A stretch of 44,278 nt of DNA from a virus, in IMG/VR virus record IMGVR_UViG_3300024999_000179, positions 1 through 44,278 of that record, one strand, 5' to 3'. How positions within the stretch are numbered: position 1 is the stretch's first letter; every line of letters starts with the position of its first letter. Positions 14,517 to 22,374 of the stretch are shown here, piece by piece. The notes below the pieces were generated by a model. It was given only the letters and a program-made list of their open reading frames with translations, did not search any database and was not told where the DNA came from. The position numbers and the translations under genes were made by a program.

Positions 14517-15803
14517 ATGAGCGGGCAGCCGGTCAGAGGGGGATGGAAGCGCAAGCCGACGCGGCTGTTCGCCGGCCCCTGCCCGGTCGCCGGCGGCCGG
14601 CAGACGACGATGCTGCGGCGGACGTTCGTCAAGATGTGCATCCGGCAGCAGCTGGATTTCGACAGCTCATGCCGCAATATCTGCAAGGGGCGCTGGCCGC
14701 AGACCGGCCTGACGCTGATCGAGGATTGCGAGATCGAAGAGAAATTCACCCATATTGCCAAGGAGACAATCATGCCGAAGAAAGAAGGAATCTGCCCGCT
14801 CTGCAAAAAAGAAAAAAACCTCAACACCACCTACGAGCTGCAGACCTGTTCGACCTGCGGCTTCGTCGTCCGGGCCGTGAAACTGACCCCGCAGCTGGTC
14901 ATCGATGAGATGCAGCGGCAGTGGGGGGAGAAGTATTTCGGCGGCGGTACCTGCCAGGCGGATTACGATCAGGCCAGACGCCAGCTGCACGCGATGGAGA
15001 CGTTGATCAACGACGTGCGCGGCATTATCTGCCGCGATACCGGGGAGGAGACGATAATCGAGGCGGTCCTGCGGCTGGTCAAGGAGCGGGATTACCTCTA
15101 TGAGCAATCAAGGGACAACATCGCAGCAGCGCAAGATCTGTATAACAAAATTGCCGACCTGCTCGGTGTCGAACCTGCCGACGACCTGTTGGCAGTAATT
15201 AAAAATCGGATGCAGGAGCTGCACTCGCTGCAAACGCTCATCAATGACTACCGTAACCTGTTGGGGATTGGTCCGAACGGGTCGATCATCGAAGCAGTGC
15301 AGCAGCTGCAGGATGAGGTACAAAAGGAGATCGATGTCTGGTTCAAGACTGGCATAGCACTGGGGGTAGACACCCCCGTTGCGGAGCAGCTGCCGATCAG
15401 GGCCAGGGAGTTGATGCAGGAACTGCAGGATCTGAAGGACGGGGCTTGGGTATATCTTGATGAAAATGAGGACACCACCGAAAGCCGTGACCCAGGGTCA
15501 GGCGAATACCAATCCTTGCGGCGGGTCCTGGATCTGGCCCTCGACCAGGCCGCTAATGGCAAGGGCAAGGAGCGGCATGCCAACGAGGGAGAACCGTTCG
15601 AGAAGCAGAAGATCTGCGAGATTGCCCGGCGCGTCGGCCTCGCCTTCCCGATCGGCCAGGCGATCAAGAAGGCAGAGGAGTCAGTCCGTCTCGGCCTCGA
15701 TGCCGGGATCAGGGAAAATCTCGGGGCGATCAAGTACCTGGCCGCGGCGGTGATCGTCATGGAGGAAACCGCCGCCAGGTCGTCGTTGTATATTCCGGTG
15801 TGA
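14517..15803 (+). CDS. Zinc-ribbon and internal-repeat protein
   Basis: The open frame gives 428 residues. The first 85 form a basic, Cys-containing segment. A zinc ribbon (CPLC and CSTC) follows just after an internal ATG at 14772 that has its own AAGGAGA site, so the main product may be 343 residues. Between about residues 155 and 270 a 30-40-residue unit recurs about three times (METLINDVRGI with IIEAVLRLV, then LYNKIADLLGVEPADDLLAVI, then LQTLINDYRNLLG with IIEAVQQLQ). The C-terminal part is helical. This may be a fusion of a small protein with a repeat protein. Function is unknown. Confidence 0.65.
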   Translation: MSGQPVRGGWKRKPTRLFAGPCPVAGGRQTTMLRRTFVKMCIRQQLDFDSSCRNICKGRWPQTGLTLIEDCEIEEKFTHIAKETIMPKKEGICPLCKKEKNLNTTYELQTCSTCGFVVRAVKLTPQLVIDEMQRQWGEKYFGGGTCQADYDQARRQLHAMETLINDVRGIICRDTGEETIIEAVLRLVKERDYLYEQSRDNIAAAQDLYNKIADLLGVEPADDLLAVIKNRMQELHSLQTLINDYRNLLGIGPNGSIIEAVQQLQDEVQKEIDVWFKTGIALGVDTPVAEQLPIRARELMQELQDLKDGAWVYLDENEDTTESRDPGSGEYQSLRRVLDLALDQAANGKGKERHANEGEPFEKQKICEIARRVGLAFPIGQAIKKAEESVRLGLDAGIRENLGAIKYLAAAVIVMEETAARSSLYIPV

Positions 15804-15814
15804 GGGTGACGGCG

Positions 15815-16009
15815 ATGACCCAGCGAACCTATGACGAAGAGCACAAATGGGCCATCAAAAACCTGCCGCCGATGCCGGTCACCGACCTTGGCGGTAGGTT
15901 TGGCTGGGGCTGGCGGTGCGAATGCGGCCACGGCCATGTGGATGACGAGGCACAGGAGGGGGCTATCCTCACCTGTGATCAATGCGGAAAACAATATTGC
16001 TGCGAGTGA
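15815..16009 (+). CDS. Small zinc-ribbon protein
   Basis: This 64-residue protein contains WRCECGHGHVDDEA followed by CDQCGKQYCC, two cysteine clusters suited to one zinc ribbon. The ATG at 15815 lies after GAGGGTGA. A GTG at 15800 is also possible. Function is unknown. It is part of the run of Cys-rich small proteins in this cargo region. Confidence 0.65.
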   Translation: MTQRTYDEEHKWAIKNLPPMPVTDLGGRFGWGWRCECGHGHVDDEAQEGAILTCDQCGKQYCCE

Positions 16010-16025
16010 TACGGACGGTGATGAG

Positions 16026-16334
16026 ATGAAGCGAAACGAACTGCAGAAATGCGCCATGTGCGGCAAGGGTGTGATGCATGCGGGATTGCCTCTCTTCTGG
16101 ATGGTGACCATCGAACGATTCGGGGTCAATGCCAACGCGGTAAGGCGTTGTCACGGATTGGAGATGTTTTTCGGCGGCGGACCTTCCGGGGCGGCTTTGG
16201 CTGGGGCAATGGGGGTGGATGAAGATCTTGCCAGCCCGGTAATGGAAAAGAAGCGGGTGGCGATCTGCGAAGACTGCGCCATGAAGAATTATCCTTTGGC
16301 GGCAATGGCAGAACTAGAACCGGTGCGGGCGTGA
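16026..16334 (+). CDS. Cys-rich hypothetical phage protein
   Basis: This 102-residue protein starts with KCAMCGKGVMHAGLPLFWMV and ends with a second pair, CEDCAM, near residue 86. A metal-binding module is therefore likely split around a Gly/Ala-rich centre (GLEMFFGGGPSGAALAGAMG). I recall similar proteins from Gram-negative phages, always without a function. It ends ten bases before the chimeric methyltransferase ORF and is probably in the same operon. Confidence 0.7.
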   Translation: MKRNELQKCAMCGKGVMHAGLPLFWMVTIERFGVNANAVRRCHGLEMFFGGGPSGAALAGAMGVDEDLASPVMEKKRVAICEDCAMKNYPLAAMAELEPVRA

Positions 16335-16344
16335 AGGTGATGCC

Positions 16345-17382
16345 ATGACCAGGGCAATCCAGCCATCCTTTTTCGACGAGTTGATCATCGACAACTTCGC
16401 CGGCGGCGGCGGGGCCAGCACCGGGATCGAGCTTGCGCTCGGCCGGGCGGTCGACATCGCCATCAATCACGATGCCGAGGCGGTGCTGATGCACACGGCA
16501 AACCATCCCTATACGACCCACTACTGCGAGGACGTCTGGTCGATCGATCCCGCTGCGGCCTGCCAGGGCCGGTCGGTCGGCCTGGCATGGTTTTCCCCTG
16601 ACTGCAAGCATTTCAGCAAGGCCAAGGGCGGCCAGCCGGTTTCCCGGCACATCCGCGGCCTGGCCTGGGTGGTGATACGCTGGGCCCAGAAGGTCCGACT
16701 CGGGCTGATCCATGTCGTCTCCACCAGGCCTGAGCCCCTGTGCGCGATCACGAAAAAGGAGTGCGTCCGGGAGGGTTTTCCCGAAATGGAGCCGGCTGAT
16801 TTTGTCGCGATGCTGTGCCGGCATTACCGGTGCGATCCGGGTAAGACGATCAATAGGATTGAGTTTGTTTACCTATACCATGTCGTCTCCACCAGGCCTG
16901 AGCCCCTGTGCGCGATCACGAAAAAGGAGTGCGTCCGGGAGGGTTTTCCCGAAATGGAGCCGGCTGATTTTGTCGCGATGCTGTGCCGGCATTACCGGTG
17001 CGATCCGGGTAAGACGATCAATAGGATTGAGTTTGTTTACCTATACCATGTCGTCTCCACCAGGCCTGAGCCCCTGTGCGCGATCACGAAAAAGGAGTGC
17101 GTCCGGGAGGGTTTTCCCGAAATGGAGCCGGCTGATTTTGTCGCGATGCTGTGCCGGCATTACCGGTGCGATCCGGGTAAGACGATCAATAGGATTGAGT
17201 TTGTTTACCTATACCATGTCGTCTCCACCAGGCCTGAGCCCCTGTGCGCGATCACGAAAAAGGAGTGCGTCCGGGAGGGTTTTCCCGAAATGGAGCCGGC
17301 TGATTTTGTCGCGATGCTGTGCCGGCATTACCGGTGCGATCCGGGTAAGACGATCAATAGGATTGAGTTTGTTTACCTATAG
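16345..17382 (+). pseudogene. Truncated C5 cytosine methyltransferase fused to repeated ASCH-like ends
   Basis: Residues 1-118 are the N-terminal part of a phage DNA cytosine-5 methyltransferase. Motif I is DNFAGGGGASTG and the catalytic loop region is FSPDCKHFSKAKGG, then the frame stops being methyltransferase at AQKVR. The ENV motif, QxRxR motif and target-recognition domain are all missing. It continues in frame into LGLIHVVSTRPEPL and a segment ending NRIEFVYL. This resembles the C-terminal half of ASCH-like phage proteins, and the 56-residue unit is present four times, identical. The frame is open to a TAG, so a 345-residue protein could be made, but it cannot be an active methyltransferase. 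It probably arose by deletion between two neighbouring genes followed by tandem duplication. An assembly error is possible. Confidence 0.8.
16711..17381 (+). repeat. 168-bp perfect tandem repeat, four copies
   Basis: Copies start at 16711, 16879, 17047 and 17215 with an exact 168-bp period (56 codons), so the reading frame is kept. All copies look identical except that the last ends CTATAG instead of CTATAC, which gives the stop codon. The join shares CCATGTC with the sequence before copy 1, a microhomology suited to slippage. Perfect identity means either very recent amplification or an assembly artefact. Confidence 0.95.
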
Positions 17383-17399
17383 AGTAATTGAGGGAAGAT

Positions 17400-17597
17400 A
17401 TGCAGAAAGCAGCGATTGTTATAGATGTATGGAAGTTACCTGTTTTTGAACGTCATTTGGCAGCCGCTGGGTACGAATTTGAGCAACGTCCGGGCCTAAC
17501 CGGAAAAACCTTGACGCTGACGCTGACCGTGACAGGAAGTGGACGGACCAGAACGGCGAGGAGAAGTACACCACCGAGATCATTGCCCGGGAGATGA
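17400..17597 (+). CDS. Small protein with frame lost at an SSB junction
   Basis: The ATG at 17400 has GAGGGAAG upstream. Residues 1-40 read as a real small protein (AIVIDVWKLPVFERHLAAAG, then YEFEQRPGLTGKTLTL) of a type I recall from phages without a function. From about 17515 the DNA is a short-period GACGCTGACGCTGACCGTGAC run. After it the same frame reads Arg/Pro/Ser nonsense while another frame reads as SSB. The 65-residue ORF is thus likely a fusion product of a deletion that removed its own 3' end and the SSB 5' end. Confidence 0.5.
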   Translation: MQKAAIVIDVWKLPVFERHLAAAGYEFEQRPGLTGKTLTLTLTVTGSGRTRTARRSTPPRSLPGR

Positions 17598-17704
17598 AGA
17601 TGCTCTCCGCCCGGTCCGGCGCCGGCTAGGATCACGGCCCCGATGGCCCACCGCCGGAACCGCCTGGCGGCTATGTCGGCACTGGCCCGGATGTGCCGTT
17701 CTGA
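17531..17704 (+). pseudogene. ssb: C-terminal remnant of single-stranded DNA-binding protein
   Basis: One frame reads DRKWTDQNGEEKYTTEIIAR, then EMKMLSAR, which is the end of an SSB OB-fold. After an in-frame TAG (17627-17629) comes DHGPDGPPPEPPGGYVG and a terminal DVPF before TGA. The Gly/Pro-rich tail ending in an acidic-Pro-Phe tip is the SSB signature that recruits partner proteins. The 5' two thirds are missing and no start is available. This is a relic joined to the preceding gene at short GACGCTGAC repeats. Confidence 0.82.
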
Positions 17705-17730
17705 TTCATTTAATGAGATAGGGAGAAGAG

Positions 17731-18018
17731 ATGGACAAAAAAATATATCTCGATATAAGCTCTGCAGATGTTAATTTCTGGAGAGAAGGTGATCCTGTCT
17801 TACTGCCACTGGTGAAGGGAAAAGCGGCAGGAGTATATAATATCGTAAACGATCAACTTCCCGATGAATTTGTCGAAAGAATGTACAACTGTTGTTTCGA
17901 GGTGGCTGGACTAGACAAGTATGTATGGGTAGATGATGCCATCAATCGTCCTATTGCCGTCCGTGAAAAAACGGCAAAGAAACACGGCGCAAAAATTATT
18001 TCTCGCCGGAGCTTGTAA
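17731..18018 (+). CDS. Hypothetical protein
   Basis: This 95-residue product is more AT-rich than its neighbours and has GGGAGAAG before its ATG. It appears alpha/beta (KKIYLDISSADVNFWREGDP, then GKAAGVYNIVNDQLPDEFVE) with a basic end. No family is recognised. The base composition suggests it entered separately from the high-GC structural block. Confidence 0.6.
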   Translation: MDKKIYLDISSADVNFWREGDPVLLPLVKGKAAGVYNIVNDQLPDEFVERMYNCCFEVAGLDKYVWVDDAINRPIAVREKTAKKHGAKIISRRSL

Positions 18019-18043
18019 GGAGGATTAAGGGGGTGGAGAATTT

Positions 18044-18361
18044 ATGATTTTTTTGGGAGAAGGAACGGTAAAGATAAAGCTGCAGGATGGCTTTGACCAA
18101 TGGCATAGTCTTGGTTCTGGTCTGGTGACGCTTGAACCTGCGTTTAAAGGAGCAGCTGCGGCGGCCAGGGCTTTCTCCAACATCACAGAGATAGTCTGTG
18201 ATGTTGGCCTTGTCGAATGGTCTGCTGAGACATATCTCCAGGAGCATCGCCGGTTGCCTGGCAGTCTCAAGACCAGGCGGTTGCGGAAAAAGCGGAGGTC
18301 GGTGGTCGGTCGGTTTGTTTTAAAAAGACTTTTCCAGACAATGAGGAAGAAACCCAGATGA
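18044..18361 (+). CDS. Basic hypothetical protein
   Basis: This 105-residue protein has GGTGGAG before the ATG. It contains LEPAFKGAAAAARAFSNI, then WSAETYLQEHRRLPGSLK and a strongly basic C-terminus (TRRLRKKRR), which could bind nucleic acid. It shares an ATGA overlap with the next gene. I recognise it only as a phage-cargo type protein. Confidence 0.6.
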   Translation: MIFLGEGTVKIKLQDGFDQWHSLGSGLVTLEPAFKGAAAAARAFSNITEIVCDVGLVEWSAETYLQEHRRLPGSLKTRRLRKKRRSVVGRFVLKRLFQTMRKKPR

Positions 18362-18567
18362 AAATTTCTGAACTGGTTAAGAGATTGGAAAAGATCAAAG
18401 ATGATATTGGTGATGTTGATGTGTGCACAACAGGATTTTACGCTACCTTGGAGGTCGAGGAAATCAAGGTAACGACATGGGGGGAGGAAGGGTGGTATCT
18501 GGATGAAGGTTACAATAATCCAGATCCGACAAAACTGGTCGTTTTTCTTCCTGGAAATTTTCCTTGA
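18358..18567 (+). CDS. Small conserved-looking phage protein
   Basis: This 69-residue protein opens with MKISELVKRLEKIKDDIGDV and continues with a two-strand part ending in VVFLPG. That opening is common in small phage and bacterial proteins of unknown role. It is translationally coupled to the upstream gene through ATGA. Confidence 0.65.
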   Translation: MKISELVKRLEKIKDDIGDVDVCTTGFYATLEVEEIKVTTWGEEGWYLDEGYNNPDPTKLVVFLPGNFP

Positions 18568-18608
18568 TTAACAATGAATAGCCAAACAAGCCAATGACTG
18601 GAGATAAG

Positions 18609-18890
18609 ATGAGAGGATTTAAAGATGTAGATGGTAAGATTCCGTGTGAAGATGGAGACGGTGTGGCGTGTTATAAGCCTGGAGGATTTCCGGAATCTGG
18701 AGATAAGATGACGCCGGAAGAAGCAGTGAAAAGACTCAGCGAAATGGGCGTGACTGACAGCGAAAACTATGAGGATCTGCATGTCGAGGCGGACGAGATC
18801 CTGTTGAAATGCCTTGCCAGCTTTGGCCATGAGAGTGTTGTTGAGGCATATAAAAAAGCAAGGGAGCGTATCGGCTTTTTTTACGCATAA
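18609..18890 (+). CDS. Small helical hypothetical protein
   Basis: The frame gives 93 residues from ATG 18609. TGGAGATAAGATG occurs twice, ending at 18611 and at an in-frame ATG 18708, each with the same ribosome site. The shorter form (60 residues, TPEEAVKRLSEMGVTDSENY, then a helical end) looks like the conserved core. The doubled leader suggests a small internal duplication. Function is unknown. Confidence 0.6.
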   Translation: MRGFKDVDGKIPCEDGDGVACYKPGGFPESGDKMTPEEAVKRLSEMGVTDSENYEDLHVEADEILLKCLASFGHESVVEAYKKARERIGFFYA

Positions 18891-18909
18891 CAAAGAGTTA
18901 CCCCACCGC

Positions 18910-18931
18910 CAGGGGCCGGTCCCGGCCCCTG
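18910..18931 (+). terminator. Strong hairpin ending the cargo block
   Basis: CAGGGGCCGG pairs perfectly with CCGGCCCCTG around a TC loop, 20 bases after the last small gene. It is followed by T-rich but interrupted sequence. It probably terminates or attenuates transcription before the head genes. Confidence 0.65.
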
Positions 18932-18994
18932 CCCTGTTTGTCATGGGTTTTTGCCGTTTTTAACCCTGTCAAGTATTTTTTTCACTTTTTTTAT

Positions 18995-19054
18995 GGGTTC
19001 CAGTGGGCTCCACCGGGTTCCACCGGGTTCCACCGGGATTGAGCGGGCGCTCAG
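18995..19054. repeat. Six GGG blocks in exact 10-bp register
   Basis: Six successive 10-mers each begin with GGG: GGGTTCCAGT, GGGCTCCACC, GGGTTCCACC twice, GGGATTGAGC and GGGCGCTCAG. The period equals about one helical turn, so any bound protein would line up on one DNA face. The array lies between the hairpin at 18910-18931 and the gpW gene. A packaging, promoter-control or replication site is possible. Confidence 0.6.
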
Positions 19055-19134
19055 TATGCCCGTTTTGACCTCATGGGTAAAACCCGGGTGTATGCTTTGT
19101 GAAAATAGCAGGCCTAAATTTTCACGGAGCCCCT

Positions 19135-19365
19135 ATGTACCGCACCCTCGAAGAAAATACCGCCGCCCTCGCCTCGGTCAGGGCCGCCATCACGGCGGCT
19201 GAGACCGCCCAGGACTACACCACGGCGCTCGGCCAGCGCAAGGCCATGGCCGCCCTGCAGGTTCTTTATGCCCGGGAAACCCAGCTGCTCGTCGAACGGG
19301 CCGCCTTGTCGAGCACCGGCAGCGGCGGCGGCCTGGTGGTCAACCAGGGGATACCGGCGCGATGA
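19135..19365 (+). CDS. gpW-like head-tail joining protein
   Basis: This 76-residue protein sits between terminase and portal as lambda W does (68 residues). It is helical with the RAAITAAETAQDYTTALGQR and AMAALQVLYARETQLL pattern of the family, followed by a Ser/Gly tail. gpW stabilises packaged heads and prepares the connector for tail attachment. The ATG follows ACGGAG, and its stop overlaps the portal start. Confidence 0.75.
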   Translation: MYRTLEENTAALASVRAAITAAETAQDYTTALGQRKAMAALQVLYARETQLLVERAALSSTGSGGGLVVNQGIPAR

Positions 19366-20939
19366 GCAGGCTTTCCTCTCCCAAACAACTTGCCAAAATC
19401 CATAAGCGCCTGCAGAAGGCCGTCCGGTCCCAGCAGCTCGCCCGCTCGGCGGTGATGGCGGCGGCCGCCACCTCCGGCATTGCCGCCGGGGCGCCGCAGA
19501 CCATCGAGCGGCGTTCGGCCGGCCAGACCGGCACCCTGCAGAACTGGAACCCGCGCCGGGTCGACCAACTCAAGGCCAGCCGGGAACGCGAGGCGATCGT
19601 CAAGCGGGCGCTTGATCTCGAGGCCAACGATCCGCACGTCTCCGGGCTGATCGAGTCGATGAACATCAACACCATCGGCATCGGCTTCACGCCGCAATCG
19701 CGGATGCGCCAGGACCAGCTGCCGATCGACGCCGAGGCGGTCAAGGCCCTGCAGCGCCAGGCGGAATGGAACTTCGCCCTGTGGTCGAAGGAATGCGACC
19801 TGCAGGGCACCAAGCACTTCACGGATATCTGCCTGGTCGGCGACCGCTCGATGCTGGTGCGCGGCGAGTACCTGATTCTGCCGCGAATGGTCAAGGGCCT
19901 CGGCCGCTTCCAGCTCAAGCTGCAGGTGGTCGACCCGCTCCGGCTGTCGACGCCGATCGACAAGGTGCGCAGCGACCGGATCATCGACGGCGTGGAGGTC
20001 GACGGGGCAGGCCGCAAGACCCACCTGTGGATCCACAACAACCCCAGCCTGCCGCACCAGCGCAATTCCGCCAACTACACCCGGATCCGGATCAGGGTCG
20101 GGCACCGCCTGCAGGCCCTGCACGGCTTCATCGAGAAGGAGCCGGACCAGTACCGCGGCCAGGTGTTTTTTTCGCCGGCGATGAAATTCTTCCGCGACCT
20201 CTCCGACCATCTCGACGCCGAGCTGGTGGCCAACATCGTCACCTCGGCGGTGGCCCTGTTTATTTCCAACCCGCACCCCGACGCGGCCGCCCTCGCCGCC
20301 GCCGGCGGCATCAACAACCTCAGGCAGACCCTGCCTGGCGGCCAGCGCATCCAGGAAGTGGTGCCTGGCGGCATCTATTACGGAGAACCCGGCCAGAAGC
20401 CGGAGACCCTGGAGCACAACCGGCCGGGCGACAACTTCGCACCGTTCGTCGAAGTGATCCTGCGGGCCGCCTCGAGCTGCGCCGGCATCCCCTACGAGGT
20501 CGCCGCCAAGAAGTACGGCGAGATGAACTACAGCTCGGCCCGGGCGGCACTGCTCGAGGCCTGGCGGGTGTTCGGCCACCGGCAGGACTGGCTCGGCCGG
20601 CATCTCTGCCAGCCCTGCTGGGACATGGTGCAGGAGGAGGCCTACCTGCTCGACATGTTTGACCCCCCGCAGTTCTACCTGCATCGCGAGGCCTACTTCC
20701 AGGCGGCGTGGGTGCCCCAGGGCCGCGGCCAGATCGATCCGGTCAAAGAGGCCCAGGCCAACATCCTCAAGCTGAAATACAACATGACCACCCAGACCGC
20801 CATCGCCGCCGAAGACGGCAAGGACTGGGAAGGCGACATCGCCGAGGTGCGGTTGAAGGAACGGGAGATCGAGACGGCATGCGGCCTGGTCTACCCCGAT
20901 GCGCAAAAGACAGGAGCCGGAAAAGAAAATGCCAAATAG
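19362..20939 (+). CDS. Portal protein, lambda B family
   Basis: This 525-residue protein compares with 533 in lambda B. Typical parts are DPHVSGLIESMNINTIGIGF near residue 90, LQVVDPLRLSTP near 188 and the C-terminal AASSCAGIPYEVAAKKYGEM with NYSSARAALLEAWRVF. It forms the dodecameric vertex through which DNA enters and to which gpW and the tail attach. The start overlaps gpW by four bases and the end overlaps the protease gene by 41. Confidence 0.95.
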   Translation: MSRLSSPKQLAKIHKRLQKAVRSQQLARSAVMAAAATSGIAAGAPQTIERRSAGQTGTLQNWNPRRVDQLKASREREAIVKRALDLEANDPHVSGLIESMNINTIGIGFTPQSRMRQDQLPIDAEAVKALQRQAEWNFALWSKECDLQGTKHFTDICLVGDRSMLVRGEYLILPRMVKGLGRFQLKLQVVDPLRLSTPIDKVRSDRIIDGVEVDGAGRKTHLWIHNNPSLPHQRNSANYTRIRIRVGHRLQALHGFIEKEPDQYRGQVFFSPAMKFFRDLSDHLDAELVANIVTSAVALFISNPHPDAAALAAAGGINNLRQTLPGGQRIQEVVPGGIYYGEPGQKPETLEHNRPGDNFAPFVEVILRAASSCAGIPYEVAAKKYGEMNYSSARAALLEAWRVFGHRQDWLGRHLCQPCWDMVQEEAYLLDMFDPPQFYLHREAYFQAAWVPQGRGQIDPVKEAQANILKLKYNMTTQTAIAAEDGKDWEGDIAEVRLKEREIETACGLVYPDAQKTGAGKENAK

Positions 20940-22302
20940 ATTTCTCACCACCACCGCCTGGGTTCTGGAGCGAAAGACCCTGGAGATTGTCGACCAGGTC
21001 ATCACCGCCAGGTTGAGCGGCGAGGTCCGCGATCTCTCGGAATTTGAGTTTGCCGCCCAGGACCGCGCCAAGAATCTCCAGGACGAAAAACCCTACCAGG
21101 TGATCGACGGCGTGGCGGTGATCAGCATGATCGGGCTGATCGGCAAGCGCTTCAACCTGTTTTCCGAGTGGTCCGGCGGCGTCTCCACCGAGCGGATGCA
21201 GGTCCTGCTGGAGGATGCCCTGACCGACCCGAGCATTGCCGCCATCGTCGTCAAGGTCGATTCTCCCGGCGGCACGGTGGACGGGACCTTCGAGCTGTGC
21301 GACTGGATGCTGGCCAACCGGGGCGTCAAGCCGGTCAATGTCTACATCGACGGCCAGTGCTGTTCCGGGGCCTACGCCTTCGCCGCCTGCTGCGACCGGA
21401 TTTACGGTTTTCGCACGGCGCAGGTCGGTTCGGTGTCCGCCGTCTGCTGCCATTACGATCGTTCCGGCGCCGATGCCAAGGCCGGCGTCAAGCGCACCTT
21501 TATCGTCTCCGGCGAATACAAGCGGATGGCCAGTGACGCCGCGCCGCTCGACGAGAAGGGAGAGGAATACCTGCAGGGTTTTATCCAGCGCTACCACAAC
21601 ATGTTTGTCGAGCTGGCGGCCGACGGCCGGAGAACAACCCCGGAGGAGGTGCAGGCCAAGTTCGGCAACGGCCGGGTCCACCTGGCCGCCGAGGCCCTGG
21701 CCATCGGCATGATCGACGAGATCATGACTTTACCCGAAACAATTGACGCCGCCAGAAACGCGGCAATGGAGGAAGAAGCGATGACGAAAGAGGAATTCAA
21801 GACCAAACATCCCGAGTTGCACGCCGAATTGACCGCGGAGGCCAAGGCCGAGGCGGCCGGCGATCTCGAAAAGGTCCTCGCCGAGCGGACCACCGTCGTG
21901 GTGGGCGCGGAGACGGAGCGGCTGTTCGGCCTCTATGCCCGGCTGCACGGCGACGAGGCGGGCGCGAGCTTCCAGAAGCTGGCAGTCTCCGGCATGACCG
22001 CCGAGCAGATGGACGCCCTGGCCGCCTGCGGCTTTGCCGCCAAGGGTGAGACGGCCGCTGATCTTGGCTCAGCCGCCGAGGCCGCCGAGAAGAAACGGCT
22101 GCTCGAGGCAATCGAGCAGACCGGCCAGGACGATCTCAAGGCCGGCGGCACGGGTGGCGGACCGGCCGATTTCATGGCGGCGGTCGAGGCCCATATCCAG
22201 GCCTCCGGCGGCAAGCTGAGCAAGGGGCAGGCCGTGCAGGCGATGGCCAAGCAGCACCCGGATCTGCACAAGGAATACCTGGCGAAGGCCAACACAAAAT
22301 AG
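20899..22302 (+). CDS. S49 capsid protease, lambda C family, with scaffold tail
   Basis: This 467-residue protein (lambda C is 439) is an SppA-like serine protease. KVDSPGGTVDGTFEL precedes the nucleophile Ser156 in CCSGAYAFA. Lys208 in SGEYKRM follows 52 residues later, the spacing I remember for the lambda C dyad. Residues beyond about 295 are charged and helical and would serve as the scaffold. The start could also be ATG 20929. It matures the procapsid and cleaves scaffold. Confidence 0.93.
   Translation: MRKRQEPEKKMPNRFLTTTAWVLERKTLEIVDQVITARLSGEVRDLSEFEFAAQDRAKNLQDEKPYQVIDGVAVISMIGLIGKRFNLFSEWSGGVSTERMQVLLEDALTDPSIAAIVVKVDSPGGTVDGTFELCDWMLANRGVKPVNVYIDGQCCSGAYAFAACCDRIYGFRTAQVGSVSAVCCHYDRSGADAKAGVKRTFIVSGEYKRMASDAAPLDEKGEEYLQGFIQRYHNMFVELAADGRRTTPEEVQAKFGNGRVHLAAEALAIGMIDEIMTLPETIDAARNAAMEEEAMTKEEFKTKHPELHAELTAEAKAEAAGDLEKVLAERTTVVVGAETERLFGLYARLHGDEAGASFQKLAVSGMTAEQMDALAACGFAAKGETAADLGSAAEAAEKKRLLEAIEQTGQDDLKAGGTGGGPADFMAAVEAHIQASGGKLSKGQAVQAMAKQHPDLHKEYLAKANTK
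21781..22302 (+). CDS. Nested scaffold protein (Nu3-like) from an internal start
   Basis: In the same frame as the protease, ATG 21781 lies seven bases after GGAGGA and would yield the 173-residue C-terminal part alone. It is Glu/Ala/Lys-rich and helical (TKEEFKTKHPELHAELTAEA, then long helices and a Gly hinge). This is the arrangement of lambda C and Nu3. Separate expression is inferred from the ribosome site and the lambda precedent. Confidence 0.7.
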   Translation: MTKEEFKTKHPELHAELTAEAKAEAAGDLEKVLAERTTVVVGAETERLFGLYARLHGDEAGASFQKLAVSGMTAEQMDALAACGFAAKGETAADLGSAAEAAEKKRLLEAIEQTGQDDLKAGGTGGGPADFMAAVEAHIQASGGKLSKGQAVQAMAKQHPDLHKEYLAKANTK

Positions 22303-22374
22303 CGAAACAGCCGAGGGACAGATCTTCACCGGCGAAGAGAAACAACACTATCCACCACTACAGAGAGGTAGATC

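Noticed and set aside
17627-17629. Amber recoding (for example pyrrolysine) in SSB
   Set aside because: The SSB lacks its 5' two thirds and a start codon, so a simple nonsense mutation in a relic explains the TAG better. No tRNA-Pyl or PylS is seen.
19266-21071. 601-residue ORF antisense to portal and gpW
   Set aside because: It spans several real gene boundaries on the other strand and has no ribosome site or recognisable domain.
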